DNA of 64,000 bases from Porphyrobacter sp. CACIAM 03H1 (GTDB lineage: Bacteria > Pseudomonadota > Alphaproteobacteria > Sphingomonadales > Sphingomonadaceae): positions 1,922,764 through 1,986,763 of the forward strand of contig NZ_CP021378.1 of assembly GCF_002215495.1 (NCBI RefSeq). Direction: 5' to 3'. Under the pieces are notes generated by a model. That model did not search any database, was not told where the DNA came from, and worked only from the letters and a program-made list of their open reading frames with translations. Of the stretch, positions 55,948 through 64,000 are shown piece by piece. The stretch's first letter is position 1. Every line of letters begins with the position of its first letter. Position numbers and translations under genes: made by a program.

Positions 55948-57372
55948 ATGGCCACCCTCGCTGCCGCCCCGACCCACGAATATGTCATCAAGGACATCGC
56001 CCTCGCCCGCTTCGGCCGCGACGAGATCATGATCGCCGAAACCGAGATGCCGGGCCTCATGGCCCTGCGCGAGGAATACGGCGCCTCGCAGCCGCTCAAG
56101 GGCGCGCGCATCACCGGCTCGCTCCACATGACGATCCAGACCGCCGTGCTGATCGAGACCCTCGTGGCGCTCGGCGCGGAAGTGCGCTGGGCGACCTGCA
56201 ACATCTTCTCGACCCAGGACCACGCCGCCGCAGCGATCGCCGAACGCGGCATTCCGGTGTTCGCGATCAAGGGCGAGACGCTGGCCGATTACTGGGACTA
56301 TGTCGGCCGCATCTTCGACTGGTCGTCGGAAGCCGATCCGGACCTCACCGCCAACATGATCCTCGACGATGGCGGCGATGCCACCATGTTCGCGCTGTGG
56401 GGCGCGCGCCTCGAAGCGGGCGAGGAAATGGGCGAGCCGACCAACGCCGAGGAAATCGAGTTCCAGCGCGCGCTCAAGGCCTTCATCGCCGCCAAGCCCG
56501 GCTACCTCACCAAGACCGTCAAGGCGATCAAGGGCGTCTCGGAAGAAACCACCACGGGCGTGATGCGCCTCTACCAGATCGCCAAGCAGGGCAAGCTTCC
56601 CTTCCCGGCGATCAACGTGAACGACTCGGTCACCAAGTCGAAGTTCGACAACCTCTACGGCTGCAAGGAATCGCTGGTTGACGCGATCCGCCGCGCGACC
56701 GACGTGATGCTCGCCGGCAAGGTCGCCTGCGTCGCGGGCTACGGCGATGTCGGCAAGGGCTCGGCCGCTTCGCTGCGTGACGGCGGCGCCCGCGTGATGG
56801 TCACCGAGATCGACCCGATCTGCGCGCTCCAGGCCGCGATGGACGGCTTCGAGGTCGTCACGATGGAAGACGCCGTCAAGCGCGCCGACATCTTCGTCAC
56901 CGCCACCGGCAACGAGGACGTTATCACCGCCGATCACATGATGGCGATGAAGCCGATGGCGATCGTCTGCAACATCGGCCACTTCGACAGCGAGATCCAG
57001 ATCGCCGCGCTTTCCAACTACGAGTGGAAGGAGATCAAGGAAGGTACCGACCTCGTGACCTTCCCGGACGGCAAGTCGATCATCGTCCTCGCCAAGGGCC
57101 GCCTCGTGAACCTCGGCTGCGCCACCGGTCACCCGAGCTTCGTGATGAGCGCGAGCTTCACCAACCAGACGCTTGCCCAGATCGAGCTGTTCACAAAGTC
57201 GGACGAATACGACAACGACGTCTACGTCCTGCCCAAGCATCTCGACGAGAAGGTGGCGGCGCTCCACCTCGAGAAGCTGGGCGTGAAGCTCACCCAGCTC
57301 AGCCAGAAGCAGGCCGATTACATCGGCGTGCCGGCACAGGGGCCGTTCAAGCCCGACCACTACCGCTACTGA
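55948..57372 (+). CDS. ahcY: Adenosylhomocysteinase
   Basis: The 474-residue protein matches AhcY along its length. [20 protein letters not shown] carries the active-site Lys/Asp/Asn residues, [20 protein letters not shown] is the NAD-binding loop, and FKPDHYRY is the conserved C-terminal end. It splits S-adenosylhomocysteine to adenosine and homocysteine, keeping methylation going. ATG follows AGGAGAC. It is a single gene followed by a terminator. Confidence 0.96.
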   Translation: MATLAAAPTHEYVIKDIALARFGRDEIMIAETEMPGLMALREEYGASQPLKGARITGSLHMTIQTAVLIETLVALGAEVRWATCNIFSTQDHAAAAIAERGIPVFAIKGETLADYWDYVGRIFDWSSEADPDLTANMILDDGGDATMFALWGARLEAGEEMGEPTNAEEIEFQRALKAFIAAKPGYLTKTVKAIKGVSEETTTGVMRLYQIAKQGKLPFPAINVNDSVTKSKFDNLYGCKESLVDAIRRATDVMLAGKVACVAGYGDVGKGSAASLRDGGARVMVTEIDPICALQAAMDGFEVVTMEDAVKRADIFVTATGNEDVITADHMMAMKPMAIVCNIGHFDSEIQIAALSNYEWKEIKEGTDLVTFPDGKSIIVLAKGRLVNLGCATGHPSFVMSASFTNQTLAQIELFTKSDEYDNDVYVLPKHLDEKVAALHLEKLGVKLTQLSQKQADYIGVPAQGPFKPDHYRY

Positions 57373-57379
57373 TGCTGCG

Positions 57380-57429
57380 AACCGCCCGCTCCGCCCCGTT
57401 TTGTTACGGGGCTGGGGGCGGGCGGGTTC
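57380..57429 (+). terminator. Long hairpin after ahcY
   Basis: AACCGCCCGC and CGCCCCG pair with CGGGG and GCGGGCGGGTT around TTTTGTTA, just past the ahcY stop. The stem is long and GC-rich; the T tract is in the loop only. Confidence 0.6.
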
Positions 57430-57472
57430 ATCACCGTTGCGCTGGCGCGCGCGCGCGCATAGCGGTTGAGCG

Positions 57473-59833
57473 ATGGACATCTCGCCACTTTCGCTGGTGC
57501 TGATCGCGCTGGTGCTCGCCGCATGGGCGGCGGGCGCGGCGCTGGTCGTGCTGCGCGCGAACCGCAGCGTCGGGCGCGCCAAGGCGATGCGCACCAGCCT
57601 CAAGCGGATGCAGACGCTGCTCGATGTCGCGCCTGCGCTGCCGCTGCTGGTGCGGGTCGACGGGCGGATCGAGGCGCCCGACCGGCTCGCGCGAATGCTC
57701 GGGCTGGCGGCGATGCCCAAATACCTCTCGGAACTCGCCGCCACGCCCGGCAGCCCCAAGGGCGGGGGGCTCGCTCAGGCGCAGCTCGACCAGCTGTGGG
57801 CGAAGATCCAGACAACCCAGAAAAGCGCCGCGCCCTTCCGCATGGCGCTCAATCTGCCGAATTCGCAGCGCAGCCTCGCGCTCTACGGCACGCTCGCCGA
57901 TCCGCAGGTCTCGCCGGGCGGGGCGGCGCTGGTGTGGGTGTTCGATTTCACCGAGAGCCACGGCGAGATGGCGCGCCTGCGTGCCGCTGCCGCGCGCGCG
58001 ACGGGAGACTTCGCCGCGCTCGTCGGTCTGATCGAGGCTGCGCCGATGCCGATGTGGTTCCGCGATGCCGATCTGAAGCTCCAGCTCGTCAACCAGGCCT
58101 ATGTCGACGCTGTGGGCGCGATGGGCGCGGCCGAGGTGGTCCAGGGCCAGATCGAGCTGCTCGAGCCAGAGGACGGCCGCTCGCCCGCCGACATCGCGCG
58201 CTCGACGCTCCAGAGCCAGGACAAGTCCGAACGCATCGTCGCGGCCACGATCCACGGCGCGCGGCGCACCTTGCGCGTCTCCGACCTTCCACTCGGCCAA
58301 GAGGGCGTGGCGGGCTATGCGATCGACATCGAGGAGCAGCAGCAGGTCGCGCGCGAGTTCCGCGCTTTCCGCGATGCCCAGCGCGCGCTGCTCGACCAGC
58401 TGTCGGTGGGCGTCGCGCTGTTCGATGCCGACGAACGCCTGACCTTCGCCAACCGCCCGTTCCGCCGGTTGTTCAGCCTCACCGACGAGGCGATCGAGGC
58501 GCTCACGCCCTTCGACCGCTTCCTCGCCGAAGCGCGCGAGCGCGGGCGTACGCCGGAAGTGCGCGATTTCCCCGAATGGCGGCGCGAGCGTGGCGGATGG
58601 TTCGGGATGCAGGCGAGCATCGAGGAGGCCTGGCCCCTCCCTGGTGGCACTCATCTGCGGGTCGTTGCGCAGCCGTTGCCTGATGGTGGGCTGGTGCTTA
58701 TCACCGAGGACCGCACCGAAAGCCTCGCGCTCTCCGCCGTGCGCGACACGCTGCTGCGGACCCGCACGGCGACGCTCGACAGCCTGTTCGAGGCGCTCGC
58801 GATCTTTGCGCCCGACGGATCGGTCCAGCTCTGGAACCGCAGCTTCGCGGGCACCTGGGGCCTGTCGGGCGAGCTTCTCGACCAGCACCCCAGCGCCGAT
58901 GAACTGCTGAGCGCGATCGGCCGCAACCTCGTGCGCCCCGAGGAGGCGAGCCTGATCGGGGCGGCGGTGCGGGCAGCGACGCTCGACCGGCGCGAGAAGG
59001 AGGGCCGGGTGGAACTGGCCGACGGGCGCACCCTGCGCTTTGCCGGCATCCCGCTGCCGGACGGAAACGGACTCCTCACCGTGCTCGACATCACCGCCTC
59101 GCAGAAGGCCGAGCAGGCCCTGCGCGAACGCGCCGAGGCGCTTGAGGAGGCCGACGCGGTGAAGGCGCGCTTCCTCGCCAACATGAGCTACGAATTCCGG
59201 ACGCCGCTGACGACCATCGGCGGCTATGCCGAGCTGCTCAAGAGCGGCGTGGCGAGCGACCCGGCACAGGCAGGGGAGTATGTCGATGCGATCCTCGCCG
59301 CCGTCGAGCGTCTGACAGAGCAGGTCGAGAACGTGCTCGACCTTTCGCAGAGCGAGGCCGGCCTGCTGCCGATCCGCAAGGAGCGGCTCGACGTGCTCGA
59401 CTTCCTCACCACGCTGGTGCGCGAGCGCGAGGCAGCGATTATCGCGGCCGGACTGAGCCTCGATCTCAAGGGGCGGCGCGGGCGGATCATCTCGGCCGAT
59501 CCGCGCCAGCTGGGCCGTGCGGTGGGTAATCTGATCGACAATGCCATCGCTCACACGCCCGAGGGAGGGCGGATCGTGATCGAGATCAGGAAGGCGCCCG
59601 AAGGGGCGGATTATGCCGTCGAGATCGGCATAGCCGACAATGGCCGCGGCATGACCTCGCAGGAACTCGCCCGAGCCGCCGGCGGCACTGTCCCGCGCGG
59701 CGAGGGAGCACCGGAGCGGCGCACCGGGCTTGGCATCCCGCTCGCGCGGCAGCTGATCGCGGCCCATGACGGGACGCTCGACATCGCGAGCCGCAAGGGC
59801 GCGGGCACGACCGCCACCATCAGGTTGCCGTGA
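57473..59833 (+). CDS. divL: DivL-like PAS-domain kinase homologue with Tyr in place of the H-box His
   Basis: The 786-residue protein has one N-terminal membrane helix, several PAS-like domains (about 180-450 and 455-560), and a histidine-kinase core: N-box NLIDNAIAHTP and G boxes DNGRGM and GLGIPLARQL. The H-box reads NMSYEFRTPLTT, with Tyr573 where the phosphoacceptor His should be. This replacement is the hallmark of DivL, the cell-cycle pseudokinase of Caulobacter that signals to CckA and binds phosphorylated DivK. The next gene, tsaE, overlaps by four bases. The name is inferred from motif and domain order. Confidence 0.85.
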   Translation: MDISPLSLVLIALVLAAWAAGAALVVLRANRSVGRAKAMRTSLKRMQTLLDVAPALPLLVRVDGRIEAPDRLARMLGLAAMPKYLSELAATPGSPKGGGLAQAQLDQLWAKIQTTQKSAAPFRMALNLPNSQRSLALYGTLADPQVSPGGAALVWVFDFTESHGEMARLRAAAARATGDFAALVGLIEAAPMPMWFRDADLKLQLVNQAYVDAVGAMGAAEVVQGQIELLEPEDGRSPADIARSTLQSQDKSERIVAATIHGARRTLRVSDLPLGQEGVAGYAIDIEEQQQVAREFRAFRDAQRALLDQLSVGVALFDADERLTFANRPFRRLFSLTDEAIEALTPFDRFLAEARERGRTPEVRDFPEWRRERGGWFGMQASIEEAWPLPGGTHLRVVAQPLPDGGLVLITEDRTESLALSAVRDTLLRTRTATLDSLFEALAIFAPDGSVQLWNRSFAGTWGLSGELLDQHPSADELLSAIGRNLVRPEEASLIGAAVRAATLDRREKEGRVELADGRTLRFAGIPLPDGNGLLTVLDITASQKAEQALRERAEALEEADAVKARFLANMSYEFRTPLTTIGGYAELLKSGVASDPAQAGEYVDAILAAVERLTEQVENVLDLSQSEAGLLPIRKERLDVLDFLTTLVREREAAIIAAGLSLDLKGRRGRIISADPRQLGRAVGNLIDNAIAHTPEGGRIVIEIRKAPEGADYAVEIGIADNGRGMTSQELARAAGGTVPRGEGAPERRTGLGIPLARQLIAAHDGTLDIASRKGAGTTATIRLP

Positions 59834-60294
59834 CGGCCACGCGCGAGACGCTTCCCGATCTGGCGGCGATGGCGGCCTATGGCGCGCGCATCGCCGCAGC
59901 CCTGCGGGCGGGCGACGTGATCGCCCTCGAGGGCGGTCTCGGCGCCGGCAAGACAACGCTCGCCCGCGCAATCCTCGCCGCGCTGGGGCATCAAGGCGAG
60001 GTGCCTTCGCCGACCTTCACCATCATCGAGACATACGCCGCCCCGCCGCTGCGCCTGCCCGTGGTGCACGCCGATTTCTACCGCCTCGAAGACCCGTGCG
60101 AACTCGCCGAGATCGGTCTCGACGACTATCGCGAGGGCGCGGTGCTGATCGCCGAATGGCCCGGAAACGCAGGCGATTTCGCCCATGAGCCGGGCTGCCT
60201 TTCGGTCACGCTGGAGCCTGCCGGACAAAACGGGGAAGGCGGGCGGATTGCGATTGCCCGGGGCGGGGCGGATTGGGTAGGGCGCTTGCCATGA
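59830..60294 (+). CDS. tsaE: TsaE, tRNA t6A modification ATPase
   Basis: This 154-residue protein has Walker A GGLGAGKTTLARAIL (about residues 35-49), VPSPTFTIIETY, and the typical HADFYRLEDPCELAEIGLDDY. It works with TsaB and TsaD to make t6A at tRNA position 37. Its GTG start overlaps the divL stop; its stop overlaps the next gene. Length is normal for the family. Confidence 0.93.
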   Translation: MTATRETLPDLAAMAAYGARIAAALRAGDVIALEGGLGAGKTTLARAILAALGHQGEVPSPTFTIIETYAAPPLRLPVVHADFYRLEDPCELAEIGLDDYREGAVLIAEWPGNAGDFAHEPGCLSVTLEPAGQNGEGGRIAIARGGADWVGRLP

Positions 60295-61277
60295 TCTCGC
60301 TTCCCGAAGGACTTGCCGAATTCGTCGCCCGTGCCGGGTGGGGCGACGCCACGATAGAGCCGCTGCCGGGCGATGCCTCGTTCCGACGCTATTTCCGGCT
60401 GCTGCGCGGTGGCGACAGCGCCATGCTGATGCACGCGCCGCCGCCGCACGAGGATCCGGCACCTTTCCTCCATGTCGCTCACTGGCTGAACGCCGGCGGG
60501 ATGCGCGCCCCCGCGATCCTCGCCGCCGAGCCGGAGGCGGGCTGGGTGCTGACCGAGGATTTCGGCAATGATCGGATGCGCGACTGGCTCGATGCCCATC
60601 CGGGCGAGGAGCGCACGGCCTACGAGGCCGCAGTCGAGGCGCTGGCGGCGTTGCACCGCCTGCCGCCCGGGCCCTTCGCGCCATACGACCTCGCGGTGTA
60701 CCAGCGCGAGGCGGCCTTGCTCACCGAATGGTGGTGCCCGGCACAGGGGCTTACCGTCGACGCCGAAGGCTACACAGCCGCATGGGCCGAGGTGCTTGCC
60801 CCCGTTCTCGCGCGACAGAATCCCGGTGTCACCGTGCTGCGCGACTACCATGCCGAGAACATCATGCTGCTCGGCGGCAAGGCCGGGGCGCCGCAGGGGC
60901 TGATAGACTTCCAGGACGCGCTGGTGGGCCATCCGGCCTATGATCTCGTCTCGCTCCTCCAGGACGCGCGGCGCGATGTCGATGTCGCTCTCGAGACAGC
61001 GATGCTGGTCCACTACGCGCACCATGCGGGCGGGGCTGGCGAGGATTTCCTGGCCGACTACGCCACGCTCGGCGCGCAGCGGAACGCCAAGATCGTGGGA
61101 ATTTTCACCCGCCTCGACCGGAGGGACGGCAAGCCGCGCTATCTCGCCATGATCCCGCGCGTCTGGGCGGCGCTTGAACGCGATCTGGCGCACCCCGCGC
61201 TCGCGTCGGTCGCGGAATGGTTCGATGCGAACATCCCCGCCGATCTGCGCGCGGCGAACGGGGCCTTCGCGGCGTGA
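60291..61277 (+). CDS. amgK: AmgK, N-acetylmuramate/N-acetylglucosamine kinase (APH fold)
   Basis: From ATG 60291 the product is 328 residues with an aminoglycoside-phosphotransferase fold: PLPGDASFRRYFRL, the catalytic loop VLRDYHAENIMLL (Asp185, Asn190) and LIDFQDALVGHPAYDL (Asp206). With the nucleotidyltransferase encoded next, this matches the AmgK-MurU cell-wall recycling pathway, which makes UDP-MurNAc without MurA. The function is inferred from the gene pair. Confidence 0.87.
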   Translation: MISLPEGLAEFVARAGWGDATIEPLPGDASFRRYFRLLRGGDSAMLMHAPPPHEDPAPFLHVAHWLNAGGMRAPAILAAEPEAGWVLTEDFGNDRMRDWLDAHPGEERTAYEAAVEALAALHRLPPGPFAPYDLAVYQREAALLTEWWCPAQGLTVDAEGYTAAWAEVLAPVLARQNPGVTVLRDYHAENIMLLGGKAGAPQGLIDFQDALVGHPAYDLVSLLQDARRDVDVALETAMLVHYAHHAGGAGEDFLADYATLGAQRNAKIVGIFTRLDRRDGKPRYLAMIPRVWAALERDLAHPALASVAEWFDANIPADLRAANGAFAA

Positions 61278-61990
61278 CCGCGCTCGCCTCCGATACCGCG
61301 ATGATTCTCGCTGCCGGGCTCGGCAAGCGGATGCGGCCGCTCACCGCCAGCCAGCCCAAGCCGCTTGTGCGGGTGGCGGGCAAGGCGCTGATCGACCATG
61401 CGCTCGATCGCCTCGCCGAGGCGGGAATCGCTCGGGCCGTGGTCAATGTCCACTATCTCGCCGACGCGCTCGAGGCCCACGTGCTTGCGCGCAAGGTCCC
61501 GCAGGTCAGCGTCTCGGACGAGCGTGCGCTGCTGCTCGAGACGGGCGGCGGGATGGTGAAGGCGCTGGGGCAGCTGCCCGATCCCTTCTTCGCGCTCAAT
61601 GCCGACAACATCTGGCTCGACGGGCCCAAGAGCGCCTTCCACGATCTCTCGCGCCGCTGGGATCCCGAGGCGATGGACGCGCTGCTGCTCGTCGTTCCGC
61701 ACGCCCGGGCGCTGAACTTCCAGGGGCCCGGGGATTTCCACATGGATCCCATGGGCCGCCTTTCGCGCCGCCGCGACGGGCGTATCGCGCCCTTCATCTA
61801 CACCGGCATCCAGCTCGTCAGCCACCGCCTGCTGCGCGATGCGCCGGAGGGACCTTTCTCGACCAACATCCTCTGGAACCGCGCGATGGCCGAGGGACGG
61901 CTCTACGGCATCAGCTTCACCGGCCTGTGGTTCGAGGTCGGCACGCCGCAGGCGATCCGCCCGACCGAGGAGGCGCTGACGGGTGGCTGA
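61274..61990 (+). CDS. murU: MurU, N-acetylmuramate alpha-1-phosphate uridylyltransferase
   Basis: The GTG-started 238-residue protein has the nucleotidyltransferase opening AMILAAGLGKRMRPLTASQPK, LLETGGGMVKALGQL, NADNIWLDG and FTGLWFEVGTPQAI. It uses MurNAc-1-phosphate from AmgK plus UTP to form UDP-MurNAc. The start overlaps the amgK stop by four bases and its end overlaps addB by eight. Confidence 0.88.
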   Translation: MTALASDTAMILAAGLGKRMRPLTASQPKPLVRVAGKALIDHALDRLAEAGIARAVVNVHYLADALEAHVLARKVPQVSVSDERALLLETGGGMVKALGQLPDPFFALNADNIWLDGPKSAFHDLSRRWDPEAMDALLLVVPHARALNFQGPGDFHMDPMGRLSRRRDGRIAPFIYTGIQLVSHRLLRDAPEGPFSTNILWNRAMAEGRLYGISFTGLWFEVGTPQAIRPTEEALTGG

Positions 61991-64000
61991 GCCGCGCCGC
62001 ACCGGTCCGCGTGTCCGCTCGATCGCCGCGCATCGCGGCTTTGCCGATGCGCTGGTTGCCGGACTGGTGCCCCGCTACCGCGAGGACGGCTTCGGCCTTG
62101 CCCGCCTGACCCTGCTGGTCCCTTCGAGCCGTGCCGCGCGGACCCTGTCCGAGGCCTTCATCCGCCATGCGGGCGAGAACGGCATGGGCGGGCTGCTCAT
62201 GCCGCGCATGATCGCGGTGGGCGATCTCGATCTCGACGAGAAGCTGGGGCCTGCCCTCGATCCGCTGGGGGCGACCGACATCCCCCCGGCCTGCGATCCG
62301 GTGCGCCGCTGGCTGACGCTCGACCGCCTGATTGCCGAGGAGCGCGCGGCCGAGGGTCTCGATGCGCTCCCCGGACGCGCGCGGCTCAATCTCGCGCGCG
62401 AGATGGCGCGCACCATCGACCGCCTGCTGGTCGAGGAGAAGACCGTTGCCGACCTGCTGGGCGATGCGGTGCTCGACAGCGTGGCCGAACTGGCCGAACA
62501 CTGGAAACGCGCGATCCGCCTGTTCGCGCGGGTCGCCGCCCGCTGGCAGGCGGAACTGGCGCAGCGCGGCGAGGTCGATGCCGCCACACGCCGCAATCTG
62601 CTGTTCGACCACGCCGCGCGCCGCTGGAAGGAGGTGCCGCCGCCCCATCCGGTGATCGCTGCCGGGGTGACCAGCGCCGCCCCCGCGCTCGCGCGGCTGC
62701 TGCGGGTCGTGGCCGAGCTGCCCGAGGGCGCGGTGGTGCTGCCCGACTGCGATCTTGCGATGGATGACGCCGCGTGGGACGAACTGGGCCTCGCGGGAGC
62801 CGCTGCCGAGCCGGGCGGTCCGGTGTTCGGCGCCGCGGACGCGGTGACCCATCCCCAGTATCACCTCAAGCTGTTGCTCAACCGCATGGGCGTGAACCGC
62901 GCCGAGGTACAGCCTTGGCACCGCCGGGGGATGACCGCCGCCGAGCCCGCGCGCAGCCGCGCCATCTCGTCGCTATTCCTCCCCCCGCAGGCGAGCCGCG
63001 CCTGGGTCGGGCTCGATGCCGACAGGCGCCGGCTAGACGGGGTGCGGCTGATGACTTGCGCCGCGATCGAGGAGGAGGCTCAGGCGATTGCCCTGCTCGT
63101 GCGGCAGGCGCTCGAACAGCCGGCGAAGCGCATCGCCGTGGTCGCGGCCGACCGCGGCCTTGCGCGACGGGTGGTGCAGCATCTCGAACGCTGGAACATC
63201 GCCGCGGACGATTCCGCAGGTCGTCCGCTGGCGCTGACCCCGGCCGGGCGGCTGTTCGGCCTGCTCGCCGAGATCGCCGCCAAGGGGCCCGATCCCGCCA
63301 GCCTTGTCGCCGCTTTCGGCCATCCGCTGGTGCGCGCATGGGACGACGGCGCGCGGCGTGAATGGCTCACCGGCCTGCGCGTCTTCGACCGCGCCTTGCG
63401 CGGGCCGTCGCCTGCCCCGGGGCTGGAGCCGCTGCGCGAGATCGCGGGCAAGGCAAAGATCGGCGCGTGGTGGGACGAGGCCGAGGCGCTGATCGCTCCA
63501 CTTGCCGACTGGCCGCAGGACATCCCCCTTGCCGAGGCGCTGGCGCGGCTCTCGGCTGCCGCCGAGGCCTTCGCCCGGACCGCGATCTGGGAGCGCGAGG
63601 ACGGGCGCGCGCTCGGCCAGATGGTCGAGGAACTGCGCGGGATGGCGGCCAGCCTCGGAACCATGATCGAGACCGCCGACCTCGCCGGCGTGCTGCGCGA
63701 CCAGATGGAGGCCGTGGCGGTGCGCCCCGGCTACGGCGGGCACCCGCGCGTCGCCATCTACGGCCTGCTCGAGGCGCGCATGGCGCGGGCCGATCTGGTG
63801 ATCTGCGCCGGGCTCAACGAGGGGTCCTGGCCGCAGGCGCCGGGTGCCGACGCGCTGCTGGCACCGGCGATCCTGCGGGCGATGGGCGTGCCGGGCGCGG
63901 AGTTCCGGATCGGGCTCGCCGCGCATGACCTTGCAGGCGCGATGGGCGCGCCGCAGGTGGTGCTCTCGCGCTCCCTGCGCGATGCCGAGGGGCCGACGCT
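61983..64000 (+). CDS. addB: AddB, double-strand break repair protein (3' end outside window)
   Basis: Starting at GTG 61983 the frame stays open to the window end (672 codons seen). It contains AHRGFADALVAGLVPRY, LLVPSSRAARTLSEAF, VIAAGVTSAAPALARLL, RRLDGVRLMTCAAIEEEAQAI and VICAGLNEGSWPQ, matching alphaproteobacterial AddB. It partners AddA as helicase-nuclease for recombinational repair; addA should follow to the right. The full protein is about 1000 residues. Confidence 0.9.
   Translation, partial: MAEPRRTGPRVRSIAAHRGFADALVAGLVPRYREDGFGLARLTLLVPSSRAARTLSEAFIRHAGENGMGGLLMPRMIAVGDLDLDEKLGPALDPLGATDIPPACDPVRRWLTLDRLIAEERAAEGLDALPGRARLNLAREMARTIDRLLVEEKTVADLLGDAVLDSVAELAEHWKRAIRLFARVAARWQAELAQRGEVDAATRRNLLFDHAARRWKEVPPPHPVIAAGVTSAAPALARLLRVVAELPEGAVVLPDCDLAMDDAAWDELGLAGAAAEPGGPVFGAADAVTHPQYHLKLLLNRMGVNRAEVQPWHRRGMTAAEPARSRAISSLFLPPQASRAWVGLDADRRRLDGVRLMTCAAIEEEAQAIALLVRQALEQPAKRIAVVAADRGLARRVVQHLERWNIAADDSAGRPLALTPAGRLFGLLAEIAAKGPDPASLVAAFGHPLVRAWDDGARREWLTGLRVFDRALRGPSPAPGLEPLREIAGKAKIGAWWDEAEALIAPLADWPQDIPLAEALARLSAAAEAFARTAIWEREDGRALGQMVEELRGMAASLGTMIETADLAGVLRDQMEAVAVRPGYGGHPRVAIYGLLEARMARADLVICAGLNEGSWPQAPGADALLAPAILRAMGVPGAEFRIGLAAHDLAGAMGAPQVVLSRSLRDAEGPT

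Noticed and set aside
55849..57759. 636-codon minus-strand frame across ahcY
   Set aside because: Antisense to the highly conserved AhcY; composition is an antisense artefact.
57431..59971. 846-codon minus-strand frame across the DivL-like gene
   Set aside because: Antisense to a multi-domain kinase homologue with correct box order; no family features seen.

Overview
The window is high-GC, densely coded alphaproteobacterial DNA. The chromosomal genes at the right (a DivL-like pseudo-histidine kinase followed by tsaE, amgK, murU and addB; folE; ahcY) and the type of conjugative island at the left fit a Sphingomonadales bacterium, probably of the Erythrobacter/Porphyrobacter kind. The taxonomic placement is inference from gene content only.

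About 1-51.1 kb is an integrative and conjugative element (ICE) or its remains. From the left it holds a large serine recombinase (frameshifted, 3' end outside the window), then the ietA-ietS pair (AAA+ ATPase and subtilisin-like protease, a known toxin-antitoxin/antiphage module) with a small DUF3223-like gene. A maintenance region with many hairpins follows: an orphan ParB, DUF736, DUF932, an XRE repressor, a HEPN-like gene, and a split DUF6499/DUF2285 gene. The transfer region (13.7-30.4 kb, all +) has an AlpA-like regulator, DUF2840, a TraF peptidase, a second DUF736, a lytic transglycosylase, a VirD2-type relaxase, TraG, a CopG-like protein and trbBCDEJ-K-LFGI, ending with DUF2274.

The cargo lies between 30.4 and 51.1 kb. 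First come a second TrbK-like gene, a LysR regulator, and an uncharacterised envelope-stress-like set (Rap1a/Tai-like, PepSY, double DUF1259, two-component system). Next is a chromate resistance operon on the minus strand (chrB, chrA, an exported Fe/Mn superoxide dismutase, an ATP-grasp-like Cj0069 protein). Last is a nine-gene minus-strand cobalt/nickel/zinc/cadmium cluster: dmeR, dmeF, a His/Asp-rich protein, czcC, czcB, czcA, a HupE protein, a membrane-anchor gene broken by an amber codon, and an MFS exporter. This cluster is bracketed by two 66-bp direct repeats (40341-40406 and 51105-51170) that look like att-type or element-end sequences; the right copy is the probable ICE/chromosome boundary.

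From about 51.2 kb to the end is ordinary chromosome: a zincin-like metallopeptidase, folE, a small secreted protein, a cytochrome c'/cytochrome b561 pair, a membrane protein, a peroxiredoxin, ahcY with a palindromic upstream site, and the divL-tsaE-amgK-murU-addB operon, whose members mostly overlap by 4-8 bases. Three single-base lesions (recombinase, DUF6499/2285 gene, membrane-anchor gene) all lie in the ICE; they suggest decay, or sequencing errors that should be excluded.
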